Assembly: GCA_947652115.1 (NCBI GenBank)
Contig: OX393573.1
Span: forward strand, 11,160,481 to 11,224,480
DNA length: 64,000 bases
From: Blastomussa wellsi
Lineage: Eukaryota; Cnidaria; Anthozoa; Scleractinia; Plerogyridae
Reading direction: 5' to 3'
Below, one piece after another: positions 1-11,689 of the stretch. Numbering within the stretch: the stretch's first letter is position 1; each line of letters opens with the position of its first letter. The notes under the pieces were generated by a model. That model saw only the letters and a program-made list of their open reading frames with translations, was not told the origin of the DNA and did no database searches. Position numbers and translations under genes: made by a program.

Positions 1-191
1 GGCCACCCAGGTCTGATCGTGGATAGCACCTGCTACTGATGTAGTTTCTGTATCAAGAATAGACCCACGCCCTTCTGACTAGGTCATGGAACAAATGATG
101 AACAGTTTTCCTAATGCAATCAATAGCCAGAATTTGGTGAAAAGGAGAAATAAAAGGTGAAATGCGTTTCTTACTGGTACAGAAGTGTATT

Positions 192-940
192 TCAGCGAAA
201 AAAATATTTTGGTGTTAGGTGCACTTTAATGATTGAAGATTGCACCATAACCAAGTGAATCAGCTGCATTGCTTGAAACATGACAATCAGGAAGGGGAGC
301 ACACTGAGGGGAGAGCAGAAAACTGAGGTCATCACATGAAAGCAAAAATCCACGCCACCAAGAAAGGTCTCGATGAAACTCATGGTTGAGTGCAATCGGA
401 TGATTGTCACTTCTAAAGGCAGACAGCAGATTTATCATACAGCAGGTATGCTGCTGGAGGATAACTTTGCAGGCATGTTGGAGATTACCAGCTCCTTCTT
501 TGTGCAGGGCTGCTTTCAAGACAGGACTCCAGAAGGCTGGCAATGTGATCATACTTTTCATGCAGAAGAGGGGCCCTGAAGCAAATCCAACACAATGCCA
601 AGCACAGTCCTACAAATGGAGGGCCTCTCCATTTTCTCCAGTAGAAGGGGGATACCCCATTCCCCAAAAGCTGCACACAAGTGTCAACATTGTTCTGGTA
701 AATAGGCAGATTAGGGGAATGGCAATGTAAAAGCTGGTGCCGTCAAGAGTGGGTGCTGGCTAGGCTAAAGCTGAGACGATGACCAGGTAAGATAATTGTA
801 TAAATCAAATTCATCCGGGACCACTCCACCACACCAGAAGCGGCAGCATCCTTGTGAAAAGCCAAATTGTAATGGAACCAGGACTTCCCAGGAAACTGGA
901 GAGAGGTTTTGAGAATCAAAAGTTTACACTGCATCATTTT
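192..940 (-). pseudogene. Decayed retroelement fragment (DIRS/YR-like RNase H region?)
   Basis: The minus strand at 226-561 encodes a stretch with the pattern LNHEFHRDLSWWRGFL followed by a serine/alanine-rich turn ending in SLGYGAIF. This resembles the RNase H region downstream of the reverse transcriptase in DIRS/Ngaro-type retroelements. A shifted frame at 743-937 continues with a WFHYNLAFHKDAAASG pattern also seen in such elements. The frame is broken at least twice, so it is not functional. The family assignment rests on motif memory only; another YR or LTR element is possible. Confidence 0.35.
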
Positions 941-1039
941 ATCCCATTAATTTAGCGTGGTGCCCGGTTGCTTTTTGGGATGCTTCACTCTGAGCCACTC
1001 TGTTTCTAGTTGGTTTTAATCTCTTAAGATGTGGAGTAA

Positions 1040-1800
1040 TTCTTGCGCATCTGTTATGCTGATGATACATGTACATAAATTTATGTTGCCTTAGTCCAAA
1101 TGACAAGTCTGACCAACATCTTGTGGTGAAAAGTATCGAACACTACATTGTACCTAAGGGATGGATGGATGTTTAACAATAACCTTGAACTGAATGATGA
1201 CGAAACTGAACTCCTTATTATTGGGATGCCACAACAACTGGAGAAGTTGGATATTGTCAGTATTTGTGTTTGGAATATGAAGAGCCAGCCTGTGCCACTG
1301 TGAGAAATCTTGGCTCCTGGTTTGATTCCAGGCTGTCTAGGCATGGCAACACACATCACAAAGATCTGTAGCTCTTCTTTTTGTTACATACACAATATTT
1401 GCCGTATCACGAAATATCTTTCACAACAGTCGACTGACGCACTTGTCCATGCCTTCATCACCAGCTGTATAGATTACTGCAACAACCTTCTGTATGGATT
1501 ATTGCCCAGATTGCTTGGTAAATAAACTACAATGGATACAGAATGCTTGTGCACGACTGGTCTTCAAAGAACAAAAATTCTGCATAATATAATGCCACTC
1601 ATCTATAAATTACCAGTACATTGGTTACTGATAACTCATTCCTTTATAAACTTGGTTTGGTTACCATGACCTTATGCATTTCTTTGGTGCGGAAAGTGAG
1701 TCCCTCCAGCATTTACACCTACTCATCACCTGTCCACTTACCAAAAGGGTTTGGCTGGACTTTATTGATTGGCATAGAAATGCCAATATAGCTTTATAAC
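1040..1800 (+). pseudogene. Degenerate non-LTR retrotransposon reverse transcriptase
   Basis: A catalytic-site-like Y-A-D-D is encoded at 1055-1066. It is followed in broken frames by ELNDDETELLIIG, then DALVHAFITSCIDYCNNLLYG and LPLIYKLPVHWLL, the usual order in the C-terminal half of CR1/L2/Jockey-type reverse transcriptases. Around 1690-1790 a separate piece reads like ESLQHLHLLITCPLTKRVW, a C-terminal zinc-knuckle-like segment of another LINE. Stops and frameshifts are frequent. This is old transposon debris, not a gene. Confidence 0.6.
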
Positions 1801-1852
1801 TCGCGATACTACACAACAAAACGTCTAATAAGATATATAAACTATCGAATAG

Positions 1853-1897
<45 letters not shown>

Positions 1898-1911
1898 GTA
1901 TAACTTACAAT

Positions 1912-2095
1912 ATAATTTGGTTTTATCAACTGTGTTGATAATGTGATTTGGCCATTGTAAAGAGATTCAAGAGCTGATGTTTTGAGCGTTAGCAGAGTAT
2001 CTCCGACGAAGGGCTAACGCTCGAAACGTCAGCTATCGAATCTCTTTGCGGTGGCCAATTCACATTATCAACCCAGTTGATAAAACCAAATTATA
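1912..2095. repeat. Palindromic Penelope-like terminal repeat pair with hammerhead-like core
   Basis: Arms 1912-1994 and 2013-2095 are near-perfect inverted copies of one another. A third copy lies at 56545-56645. The segment at 2001-2033 has a CCGACGA box, a short GGGC/GCTC stem and GAAAC, which resembles the hammerhead ribozymes reported in Penelope-like element terminal repeats, with one core substitution. Head-to-head terminal repeats are a common Penelope-like configuration. The family call is an inference. Confidence 0.5.
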
Positions 2096-2436
2096 TTTAT
2101 ATAAACTATCGACTGCAGCGTATTGTTGGTGACTTAATAAAGAGTTTTGGCCGTCAGCTAGTAATTTGTGGTCACGAAAATCGTTCCTCCTTCTGATGAC
2201 GGAACTCATCACGGTTGTAGATTAACAGGAATTAGCAGAAAGATAAAAAGACAGTCGTTGGCAAGGTGATCTAAATTTTTCAGTGTATTGCCACCTTGCA
2301 GAAAATCGGCTGTGCCTCGTTGACTATTCGCTCATAGAAAACTTGGGCTTGTAGTCTAATTGTTAATTGGGAAATTCTGGTTGCCAGTTTATTTTCCTGA
2401 CAATTCATTTGCACCCATTTATACTAATAGGTGCAG

Positions 2437-3720
2437 GGTTTCAAAATTAAAAAAATCCTTTGGTCGCCAAATAGACTAAGTGGTAAAAAATAGTCACCAA
2501 ATTCAAATGTTTAGTCGCCAGATTGCATTAAAAGAGACATAATTCATAGCCATGCATGAGGCATTATAGGGTTTGCAAAGCATTATAGGGTGATTTCAAA
2601 CTCCTCCAAGTTTTACGTTGGGAGAGAAACTTTCAAAGCAAAGCAAAAGGATGAAATGACTTCTTTTCTTATTTTGAATGCTTAAGAAGCAAGTACAGTA
2701 AAAACCCGCATTTGAGAACCTAGTGGTTGAAGAACCTGCTGGCAGAAATTTGCCATTTTAATACCCCAAAATAATTTATAAGAACCTTTTTAGCCAAGCA
2801 AATATAAGCAGGTTCTTATATGAGGATTGTAGTACATGTACATTTTAATGCACAGCTCTTGTTGAAAAGATGCTTTTACCAGTAACTACCTATACATTTT
2901 TAGTCACTTTTGTTTGCTGTATCACTATACAGCAGGCACAAACCCAATTTTTTTTTTTCCGGTAATCAACAGCTTTTTCTTCCCATATAAATTAAGAACT
3001 TGATAAACAACCTACTCGGCCTAAATTGCCAGTAACAACCCCAAAATACAAGAACCTATTTTGCCATACTGTAAAAAAATGTAGGTTCTTACACGCGGGT
3101 TTTTACTTCATTAAAATTTCTGTAGGTACTCAATGTCTGAGAAAAGGGCTATTATGCATTGTCAATACAAAGAAATGTAGTAGCCATTTGGCGACAAAAC
3201 CAGAACTTTTAGTAGCCAGGGATGAAATTTTAGTTGCATTGGTGACCATATTCGTCGCAAGGGCTTGACCACTCTTGATCCAGAGTTTACACACAGTTTC
3301 ATCATCCTAAAACAACTCTGATCACCAACACAAAATCAATGAATCCAATTAGACTTTGATGTAATGACACCCTCAAAAGAAGAATGATTGTGTGGCTCTA
3401 GAGAATAATCCACACCCCCACCACAGAGGGAACTGAAAATTGCAGAAGGGTGGGGGTGGGAGGAAATGCTGGAGAGGAGTTGGTGAAATTGCATTCAAGT
3501 TTGATGCACTGCAACTTAGTTTCACAATCGCTTCTTACCAATACGGTAGATAGTTCAGGGATTTCAAAATGTTTTGAAGTAGGCGTCATCTACTGGAAGC
3601 GTAGGCGGCTATTAAGTGAGGTTTTTGGTCTCAAGTTGATTGCTATGACCAGAGTAGCCGGCGGCATAATAGTCAAGTAGCCAGTGGAACTCCGGTAGCC
3701 GCCGGCTTGTTTTGAAACCC
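2437..3720. repeat. Composite repeat with GGTTTCAAAA inverted ends
   Basis: The block begins near 2437 with GGGTTTCAAAATT and ends near 3719 with TTTTGAAACCC, a short inverted pair. Inside are recurring phrases of the type 'agtcgccaaatt/agtagccagg' at both ends, and a different MITE (2697-3107) is inserted in its middle. It looks like a non-autonomous repeat interrupted by a younger one. No coding potential is seen. A frame at 3450-3680 is incidental. Confidence 0.45.
2697..3107. mobile_element. MITE copy 1 (AGTAAAAACCCGC termini)
   Basis: The ends AGTAAAAACCCGCAT and (inverted) GCGGGTTTTTACT bracket about 411 bp. Each end continues into repeated 'agaacct / aggttctta' phrases. A second copy with the same ends is at 46176-46560. 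There is no coding potential, consistent with a non-autonomous DNA element. Confidence 0.65.
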
Positions 3721-4950
3721 CTGATAGTTTATACAAAAAACAGGGCTGTCATTAAGGGCTGTAACCCATAACACCTGTTACACCTCAGTATGCTTGATTT
3801 TCCCGTGGTGCTATGGGTGAAATTGCTTGTTATTGATAGAATTTAACCATGTGCACAAAGTAACAAGTTTGCTACGGGTGTGAAGAACGAGGCTACAGGT
3901 GATGCAAAACTTAATTACAGACCTGCAAAAACATAGCACCCAAGGTTTTTGATACATAATCAGTTTACATTTTGAACAGGTTTTATTTCTCCTAAAAGCA
4001 CACTAAAAGCTAACAAGTTCAAATGAATCATCCATATTGTTCTGTAGATTTGTGAAACGAAAATAATAGATCCATTATACGCAAAAATGTCACATGGTTT
4101 GGCCAAAACTAACTGATGGCAGGCAAAATTTCTCCCCAAACTGCTGTAACTTGTTCAATGACCATGCATGCTGGAATAGGAAAAAACTGAACTCACCTAA
4201 GTTAACTTCAATTTCTAGGATGTAGAGAACCAATGTTTTCCAGTAAGGGCTGGTTTCCTCACACACTGTACATCTTCAGTGAGTTACACAGCCAAGAAAC
4301 TATCAGGAGTAAGATAGCAAAATGCAAATAAGTTAGTGGTGAAATAATTATATTAATTAATAGGGTTAAATTAAGAAAGATATAGATTGATCAACCAGTC
4401 AATCAGTCAGTCAACCAGTCTGATTGACCCGAATCATTCTGATTGGCCTAAACGAGCCCATTTATAGCTACATTATTCCACAGATCAAATGTCATGATTG
4501 GGTAATGCTAATAAATCAGGTTAATAACAAAATTAATAGATTCCATGTGGCCGTGTTCAGCAATAGATCACTGATGATGTGAAAATGTAGTAGGAACAAC
4601 TAGATGCATGACTGCGTGCACTCGGGCTGCTCTTTTTCACTGAAACTTGATTTTTATGTATAAATATAGATTAATTACAAAACCGCGATAACTCTGTGTC
4701 ACCTTATGTACAGCTATGAAAGTGTTTTATACCTACATGTATGTGACAAGATCGAATGGTTGCCTGTGAATTTGCATATTTATAGAAGTTTCCATATAAT
4801 TTCTGGTTCGTAAAATTGAAATGCAGAGATAGTTGGAGCCTCTGACTTCCGCTGACTTGGATTGAATAGACAATAAAATGTATTCTATGATTGCCCACCC
4901 CGGCAAAGTTATAACTTTGCACTTTATAATTTGAAGCTCGTGTATTTCAA
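3721..4950. other. No gene seen; AT-rich flank
   Basis: Reads as ordinary AT-rich non-coding DNA. The only structure noted is a run of 'caatcagtcagtcaaccagt' phrases at 4395-4440. Short frames here (4704-4922) have no recognisable features. Confidence 0.5.
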
Positions 4951-5689
4951 CTTTTGTTTATTGACATGTACACGGATCACTCATAAATGTTCGCTCGTAA
5001 ATTGATCTCTCGTAAGGCACGCGGACTGACCCGTTCCGAACATGCTCAACGTCCTTCACCGTGGGCCTACCGCGAACGGCGTGTTCGTTTCTATGTGATT
5101 TCAGCTCCCTTGAAGTCATGGAGTCGGTGCTACAATAAACTTTCAAACAACTTCTGCTTTCCATGTGCTCAGCGATGTGCAGAGCGCTGAGCGACCGCTC
5201 ACCTACTCGACGCATGCGCTTTAAAGCCCAGACTGCGATTTGTGACTGAACGTGGAAAAAGAAAATAATGCCGAAATTACAACTCGGCGAGCCCGAGTAA
5301 AAAGTGACACACAAGGCGATAGCCAAATGGGTCTGATGTTCTTACTACATTTTTTTACATTTTACATTTTTACATTTTTTTTTCCTTTTTTTGTTAAAAT
5401 ATATGTTGAACATGCTATTTCAGTGCTTTCAGTAAGATATATTGTATTTGTAAAATATATTGTATTTCTTAGAGTTATTGTTCAGGTAAGTACTATGGAT
5501 ATATGAAACAATCACCGCAAGTTTCAATGTGAAGTTTAATATTCTCGCATATCCGCAATCGTTTTAACAACACACGTACGTGTGGGCAATTTGTCCATAA
5601 TGTTTGAAATAGGCTTACAAAATCAAATGTACTAATTCCAGACAAATCTTTCTAACTGTGAAAGACGAAAAAGCAGCTTTAGTCAAGGG

Positions 5690-5960
5690 CAATTTTTTGG
5701 ACTGATTTTTAGGTCGTGAGAGGTCGACTTATACATGGGTAAATACGGTATATTATTGAATTTGGTGGGTTTATTTTTCTGTAGTGCCCACTGACAGGTT
5801 CTTGACAAAGTTGATTTGCTGGCAAAGAGTGAGATTTTTGACGGCATAGCCATCGTTTGTGAGCTCTGCTGCTTAGTCAGAGTCTACGCTACTCTCTGAA
5901 TCACTCTCAGGAAGTGTAAATAGTGTTACGGCCATTGCTATTTCTGAATCTATACATTGT
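5690..5960 (-). pseudogene. Possible pogo/Tigger-like transposon end fragment
   Basis: The phrase 'gtcgacttatacatgggtaa' followed by 'atacggta' around 5723-5752 is typical of the ends of pogo/Tc1-superfamily elements. Read on the minus strand, the adjoining 5760-5950 encodes an acidic serine-rich tail (SDSESSVDSD) that is then interrupted by a stop, as expected of a transposase C-terminus. Only the end piece is present. Tentative. Confidence 0.35.
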
Positions 5961-8900
5961 GCGACCACTCATCATCATTGCTCTCAGTCTGAACTGAGGC
6001 TTTCTTGGTCCACGACTTCCTGTGTGTAGATAGCGTTCTCGAGTTGTACACCAACACCTACACGCTTAGCAGCACTCATATCTTTCCCTGTAGCATGTCG
6101 GAGAACTAAAGATGCTAAATTGATTTCAAAGACTATGAAATTTCTCACACAAATTCTTGACGATCCTCAATATTGATTCGTCCGCCGATGTCCACCATGT
6201 TTAAGGAAGTACCATGGAAACGAGGTGCCAGAAATCAGAAGGTATGTTATGTGAAGTATGTTGGAGTGTGACTGTCAGTGACCAAGATGTTTACGACAAC
6301 GCAAACTAAATCAGGTACCACTAACTTGCAGCGTATTCAGCGATAAAATCACAAGGGAGAGTATAAATCGAAGAATTGTTCTGTTTTTAACGTTTTTATT
6401 AGTTTTCAAATAAAAATCAAGGTGAATTGTTTGTTCCTATTTATTTGTTCATTGCACGTTAATGCAGGTCAAATAGCTGGCGATTTGGGAGAGAGTACCC
6501 GCCGGAGCTCCGGTGGGTGCCGGGTATTATTGAAAGCACTCTATTTAGCCGAATGGCTATAGGCCTGGGTGGCTCTTGCTCCAGAGAATTTATTTTTCCG
6601 TTGCCGGTGACCAGACCCATGCCCCTACTCGGCCAATGTGGATCCACTCGGCCAAACTTTGGGGTAGTGTAGCAGCTATCCAAAACTACTTTTGTTTGTT
6701 ATTGTAAGTAGCTTCTATTCTTTTCAAGACAGTCATTGTTTCAATTGATGAGTCTTTTGTTTAGGGCTACGGCATCAAACCAATCACATTACATGTTTGG
6801 AAAGCTGCTCCATCGCCCAAACTTTGAATCACACAACCTGTGATGTTTATTCGCCAAAAGCTGTTGAAACATTAATGTACGGAAAAAGTTACGTCATTCA
6901 CGGAATTTGTTTACCTGGTAAAAACATTCCCACACGTCTCCGTGTTATTCCTTTTGAATTGGCGGATTGATCTAAAGCTGTAGCCATTTCTAGTCAGCTG
7001 TCATTTATTTTGAATTTTAAGTTCTCGTTGAGACTAGTTGGCTATCTGTTTAGTATGAAATACACATTTTGTGTCAAGCGGTATGACAAAGACCAAAGAG
7101 ACAAATTATATTTGATGACTTCTTGTCTTGGAGGATTGCAATGTTTGACCTCGTATATCTGAATGTTACACTTCAACATCAATTTTTGCTGAATCACAAT
7201 ACCATGAATGGGGAATAATGTTGAAAGACCTGTCTGCATTCCATTTGCTTTTTCAAGTAAAATAGTGGCCAGTTAAGATTTTCTCATATTTGCCGAATTT
7301 TTTTTCCCTCTTTGGCTTTCGAATGAACAGAATTTCGTTTTTGTACCATTAAGCAAGAGCTTGTGTTTATTTCTATACAGTAAAATAGATATTTGAAAAG
7401 TCTCAGCAGGAATTTGACAGCTTATACTACAACCTTTTTTGTCTAGCGCGACTCCTGAAAATGATTGAATGTCGACTGATGACCGGCTAAATGAATACTG
7501 ATGAACGTTTCTGATTTCGGGTACGCTTTCGAAAGTGGAGTGCAAGCCTTTACAGGTACAGTATGTTTGATTGTTGCTTTAATTGCTGCTTTTCTCAAAT
7601 GCCGCCATTAAATAGAATACAAGCCCGTGTGGCATCATTAATTTTAAGAGCGCCGCTTCACGTTCCATACGAACATCTTGTTTAATTCAGTCTTAGCTGT
7701 AATCCTTAGTTATTAGTCTTAGAGTGCATTCAGATGTAAAATCTGTCATATGGATTTGTTGAAATTCGCAATACTATAAATTAAGTTATGACATCACAAA
7801 AATTTATGATGTCATAGCATTTTAACTAGTGGGAATGTCCACAAATCCATACTAGAGTTTGCATCTGAATGCACTTTGTCCATTGGCTTTGGTTTCATCC
7901 AAATGGAAAGTTCAGAAAAAATCAGCAGAGTCGCGCAGTTCCTGTCATTAATCTTTTGGCTCAATATTAATGTTAGGGTAAAGTGCCCTAAGCAGTTCCA
8001 ATTCATTACCCCCCCCCCCCCCCCCATAAAACGTGTGAAGAAAACCGTCGTTATTTTTATAGGGGAGTTCATCCCCCACCCCATCCCCCCTCCCCCTCCA
8101 GGGCAACAACCCCACAACCAACTGCAAAGCAGGATACGCTTTGCCCGGGAACTAACAGGGATAAAAACGCGTATATAACAATATAAACTGAAACGTACAA
8201 TAATTTTACTCTGATTTTCCGATGTAAATTAACGCTTACCTGTTTTAATAAACCAGTACTCAGGGTTGCATCTCGCGCCAACACCACTCTCCAGTGACAC
8301 ACTTGACCTGAATATCAACAGAAAACAAAATGAGAAATTAAAAAAATCATCCCCTAAGAACAAAACGAGGCAATGAAACATGAAAACAAGCTAAAGTTTG
8401 GGTTATTATGGGATAACCTTGGATTTTCGCTCCACGTTTTCAGTTCACCACAGCACGACAACATGGACGAACTACTCTTGCTAAGAATGATGGGAGGTAT
8501 CACGAAGCTCGCGCGTTACCCACGCGAGTCTGCGTCTGCCCTGGGTGTGTTGATTCGAGGGCCGGTTTCTCGAAAGCTCTGTCTGTATCAAAAAGTCTGA
8601 AACTTTGTATGAAAGGAACCACTGTTCATATCAAAAACATGTGAATAAAATAGCTCTGTATAATCAGACGTTTTGAGATTTTCTATGGTTTCAGGGTGCG
8701 AAAACGTTTCGTGACCTTCGAGAAACCCTATTTCTGGAATAAGAATAGATTGCTTTGGAATAACCCAAATGTCCGTTCGATAGAGTCGCTAATTTATATT
8801 CCAAGTATTCTGCTCAAGGAAGCGGAATACCCTGAACAGACCGGAATAATGACGTCATTTCAAACAAAAATGGCAGTAGCCTTAATGGCGAAGGAAAAAG

Positions 8901-9600
8901 AGCCTTTACTAAAAAAGCAAAATATTAAGCAGTTCAAAGGTGTCCGTCAGCAGATGAAAATTACTTCGCAAACTTCGAAACAGTGTAGCTTGGTACAACT
9001 GTTTCGACGTATCCCACGTTGTGAGCACCTTAGGGAGTTTTAGCAACTAGGATGGCAACAGCAACGAGGACGCCACAAAACAATAGGTTTAATGAGCATT
9101 TTATAGTTTTGTACATTTCTGTGCCGTCATCTGTAAAACAATATCGTGAAATGACCAAATTTTATGTTTTCTCGAGAGCGTGAGCACATGGCGGCAAAGT
9201 TTTCTTTCTTTTTCCTTACTTTAACGCCGTTCATAGTAATTTAGTTCCTGGACAATTGGTCAGCATTTTCCAAGTCAAGCAGAGTTCAATAATTGCACAG
9301 TAATTGCGAAAGCGTCGCCGTCGCCGTCACCGTCGTCGTTTCTAAAACTCTGGGAAGATGGGACAACTCATAGACTTGCATATTTCATATATTTTATATC
9401 TACTAGAACATATTTCCAACGTTGGCGAACTGACATATTTGCGCTGGCGAACTGATTTAGTATATTGGCGAATCGACCACATTGGCGAATAGTGTTGGCG
9501 AATCAACTGGTTAACTGAGGGGTCAGTGGAAAATCGTCCACGAAAAGCTTTTTCGAGAAATTTCTCAACAAATATAAAAATACCGGCAAAATTGCTAGAT
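5961..9600. other. No confident gene; repeat-rich flank
   Basis: No multi-exon coding pattern was found. Noted items: a poly-C run near 8011-8026 and a pyrimidine-rich stretch at 8072-8100, CG-repeat phrases 'cgtcgccgtc' at 9313-9342, and 'ttggcgaa' repeats at 9420-9510. Frames at 8373-8600 and 8696-9043 are open but show no motif, splice context or composition that supports a gene. Confidence 0.4.
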
Positions 9601-9618
9601 TGCTGTAGTCGGAATGTT

Positions 9619-9686
9619 GCTGCTGGGAGAGATTTGAACTCTTGTCCCTGAGTTTACAAGACCAGCGCTCTAGTCAGTGAGGAGTT
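9619..9686 (-). repeat. Degenerate tRNA-Thr-like sequence
   Basis: A diverged partial copy of the tRNA-like sequence at 9766-9839, same orientation, lacking one side of the acceptor stem. Two similar copies 150 bp apart suggest tRNA-derived SINE debris rather than two functional genes. Confidence 0.45.
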
Positions 9687-9765
9687 GTCACAGTTTTTCA
9701 CCTTTGTTAAAATAAAAAAGCATCTATTCTAAAAAAAAGAACGCAGGCAAAATTAAAGGAAAGAA

Positions 9766-9839
9766 GCCCCCAGAAGACATTTGAACTCTTGACCCCTGGT
9801 TTACAAGTCCAGTGCTCTAACCACTGAGCTACGAGGGCC
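9766..9839 (-). tRNA. tRNA-Thr (TGT)-like gene or tRNA-derived SINE head
   Basis: On the minus strand the sequence has GGCCCTCGTAGCTCAGTGG (A box) and an anticodon arm with loop CTTGTAA (anticodon TGT). A T-arm-like GTTCAAAT and a GGGGGCT acceptor partner follow. The acceptor stem pairs GGCCCTC with GGGGGCT imperfectly, and the T-stem is poorly paired. A pseudogene or SINE-derived copy is therefore more likely than a working tRNA. Confidence 0.5.
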
Positions 9840-10257
9840 AAGTTATCAAAAACAGACGATTAAAAATAAATTTGTAGTGTGATTCGTTTGGAGTAAATTG
9901 TGCAATACGCGTGCAGTTATTCATTTTCTCTCGTTTGTGGAGTCTTGCTTCATGCGCCATCTATGAGAGAGAAAAGACTAAAAAAAAAACTAAGTACAGT
10001 ACGGTCGGGGGAATTATGAAAGTCAGTTTTGGCAAATCATTGTCAATCGCAGCAGTCGAAGAGCGTCCGAATACTTTCATCCAATCAAAAACTAGAACGA
10101 GTGTCAAATTGTATTCCGAAAACAATCGTGCGAAAAAAATACGTCTTGTTGCTTAGCGACTTCAGGTACGAAAACCAGGGGTTCAGTCTCATCTGTGAGG
10201 CGGGATTTGGTTATCAACTGAAAGCTAATGAGTTTTTAGTGCTAGTTTATTGATTCT

Positions 10258-10263
10258 GTTGTT
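10258..10263. repeat. Target site duplication, left (GTTGTT)
   Basis: The six bases immediately outside the left inverted repeat are GTTGTT. The six immediately outside the right repeat (34832-34837) are identical. A 6-bp target duplication is the established hallmark of Polinton/Maverick integration. Confidence 0.9.
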
Positions 10264-10606
10264 AGTAGTAAGTGCCTATACTTTGGGGCACAACCAATCA
10301 GAATCGAGTATTTTTTGAATGGACCAATCAGGAGGCCGTATATCGAACACGTGACTTTTCTAAACCGCAAATTGCGTCAGCAAAAACGTCACAAGGTCAT
10401 GAACCAATCAGGAGACAGTATTTGAATTCAAAATTTTTTAATGGTCACACAAGATACATGTCACGCAAAAAAAGCTGGTAACGAGTTCAATAACGAGTTC
10501 AATGTCATGCAATACATTTCACGCAATACATGTCACGCAAAAAAAACTGGTAACGAGTTCGATGACGAGTTCAATAACGAGTTCAATAACTAGTAACGAG
10601 TTCAAT
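10264..10606 (+). repeat. Left terminal inverted repeat
   Basis: Matches the reverse complement of 34489-34831 with only a few mismatches in 343 bp (for example CGTATATC versus CGCATATG). It starts AGTAGTAAGTGCC and contains three ACCAATCAG (CCAAT-box) sites near 10304, 10324 and 10402. Its inner part is an array of GAGTTCAATAAC-type phrases interspersed with 'catgtcacgcaaaaaa'. The open frame running through it (10272-10481) is present in both repeats and is probably not a gene. Confidence 0.93.
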
Positions 10607-10660
10607 AACGAGTTCAATAACTAATAACGAGTTCAATGACGAGTTCAATGTCAATTCTTC
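10485..10660. repeat. GAGTTCAATAAC-type short tandem phrases
   Basis: About nine degenerate copies of the 12-mer 'acgagttcaata/g' run from the inner terminal repeat into unique sequence just left of the first gene. The mirror array in the right repeat is shorter. The copy number differs between the two ends, suggesting expansion after replication. Confidence 0.75.
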
Positions 10661-11589
10661 TCCTTCTTGATGAATTTGAATGGTACATTTTTTATCATCT
10701 TTTCCCAGTATTTCTCACAAGCGAGTACGGGATGATTTTTCGCTTGCGTTTTCCATACTCTCCATCCGGCTCTGAACGCTTTGCCAAAGTTGTGCAAATT
10801 CATCGGGATGTTGTCGATGCTGGGATCTTCCATACACTTTTTGATTAGGAACTTTGACACGGTTTCCCTGTACATCAACAATTCCCTTGTGATTATCACG
10901 AACTCTTGATCCATCACGTATTTGGTGTTTAATCTGATGATCATTTTGACTGGATCGTTTTCGTCGATGTCCACTGTGTGTGCAGCCTCTGCCCTCATTT
11001 TTTCAGCTGCGTTGTCTTCTGTTTTTATGTTGTCCTCCATTTCGTCTTCCGATTCCGATTCTGGAAGCGTTTCGTTTGCCTCCAGCTGCTCTTCGTCGTC
11101 GTCGTCGTCGTCGTCTGAATCAGGCACCACAGTTTTGACCCAGGCCTCCAGTTTTTTCTCTTCTTGTTTTTGTTTGTCGTAAACGTTCTTTACTTTTTGT
11201 ATCAGCTCCTCCACTTCTTTGTATCTTTGTTCATTTCTGATCTCGCCTTGATCCAGTATTTGTTTCAGTTCTTCGGTCAAGGCATCTGTCTTCTTCCTCA
11301 GTCTCAATTGAGATTTGACTTTTTCTACTCCCTGCATCAACAAGACAGCATTTTTACTGCATACGTCCTTGTGATCCGTGTGTTCCATGTCGCTTACGTC
11401 TGTCATGATGGACTCTGCGTTGGTCAGCAGCGAATCGGCATCGCTTGCCGTTGACTCTGCATCGTCGTCGTCTTCTTCCCGTGCGGGCGCTAACACCAGC
11501 GTTCCTTTTTCTTTATGTGCGTCTTCTTTATCTGTGTCTTCCACCCAGTCTTTTCCTGATGTTGTTTCTTTTGCCCACTCGTCTGACAT
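10651..11589 (-). CDS. Acidic coiled-coil protein of unknown function (312 aa)
   Basis: Not recognised. The protein has an acidic N-terminal third (a run of aspartates followed by alternating S/D/A), a central coiled coil with long heptad-like K/E/L stretches (roughly residues 85-150), and a second poly-aspartate tract near residue 160. The C-terminal 100 residues are basic and hydrophobic (AFRAGWRVWKTQAKN near 275-290) and look globular. It starts at ATG 11589, with a leftward TATA-like CTATATAAAG at 11637-11646. It shares its 5' region with the divergent RING locus. It ends almost inside the terminal repeat. Serine-rich rightward frames opposite it are composition shadows. Confidence 0.7.
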   Translation of the reverse strand: MSDEWAKETTSGKDWVEDTDKEDAHKEKGTLVLAPAREEDDDDAESTASDADSLLTNAESIMTDVSDMEHTDHKDVCSKNAVLLMQGVEKVKSQLRLRKKTDALTEELKQILDQGEIRNEQRYKEVEELIQKVKNVYDKQKQEEKKLEAWVKTVVPDSDDDDDDDEEQLEANETLPESESEDEMEDNIKTEDNAAEKMRAEAAHTVDIDENDPVKMIIRLNTKYVMDQEFVIITRELLMYRETVSKFLIKKCMEDPSIDNIPMNLHNFGKAFRAGWRVWKTQAKNHPVLACEKYWEKMIKNVPFKFIKKEKN

Positions 11590-11636
11590 GTTTATCTCTG
11601 CTCGATTTGAGTTGATGTATCCACTGTGCTTGCGTT

Positions 11637-11646
11637 CTTTATATAG
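11637..11646 (-). promoter_or_regulatory. TATA box of the leftward gene at 10651-11589
   Basis: CTATATAAAG read leftward, about 50 bp before the ATG at 11589. With the rightward TATA at 11747 it makes a divergent promoter of about 200 bp. Confidence 0.6.
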
Positions 11647-11689
11647 TTGTTGCGATGACGTATTTCGTCACGTGGAGGGTGACTTAGGG

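Noticed and set aside
8373..9043. Host coding exons left of the element
   Set aside because: Open frames have no motif, no consistent splice sites and no neighbouring exons.
9619..9839. Two functional tRNA genes
   Set aside because: One copy is incomplete and the other has weak stems. They are more likely SINE-type or pseudogene copies.
10272..10481. 69-codon open frame repeated at 34614-34823
   Set aside because: It lies entirely in the terminal inverted repeats and is open in both only because the repeats are nearly identical. No promoter logic or protein features were seen.
10485..10660. CRISPR-like spacing of short repeats
   Set aside because: Units are contiguous and degenerate without unique spacers, in a eukaryotic setting.
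10922..11182. Serine-rich rightward frames opposite acidic genes (also 13743-14228 and 15060-15319)
   Set aside because: GAT/GAC runs on one strand read as serine runs on the other. These are composition shadows.
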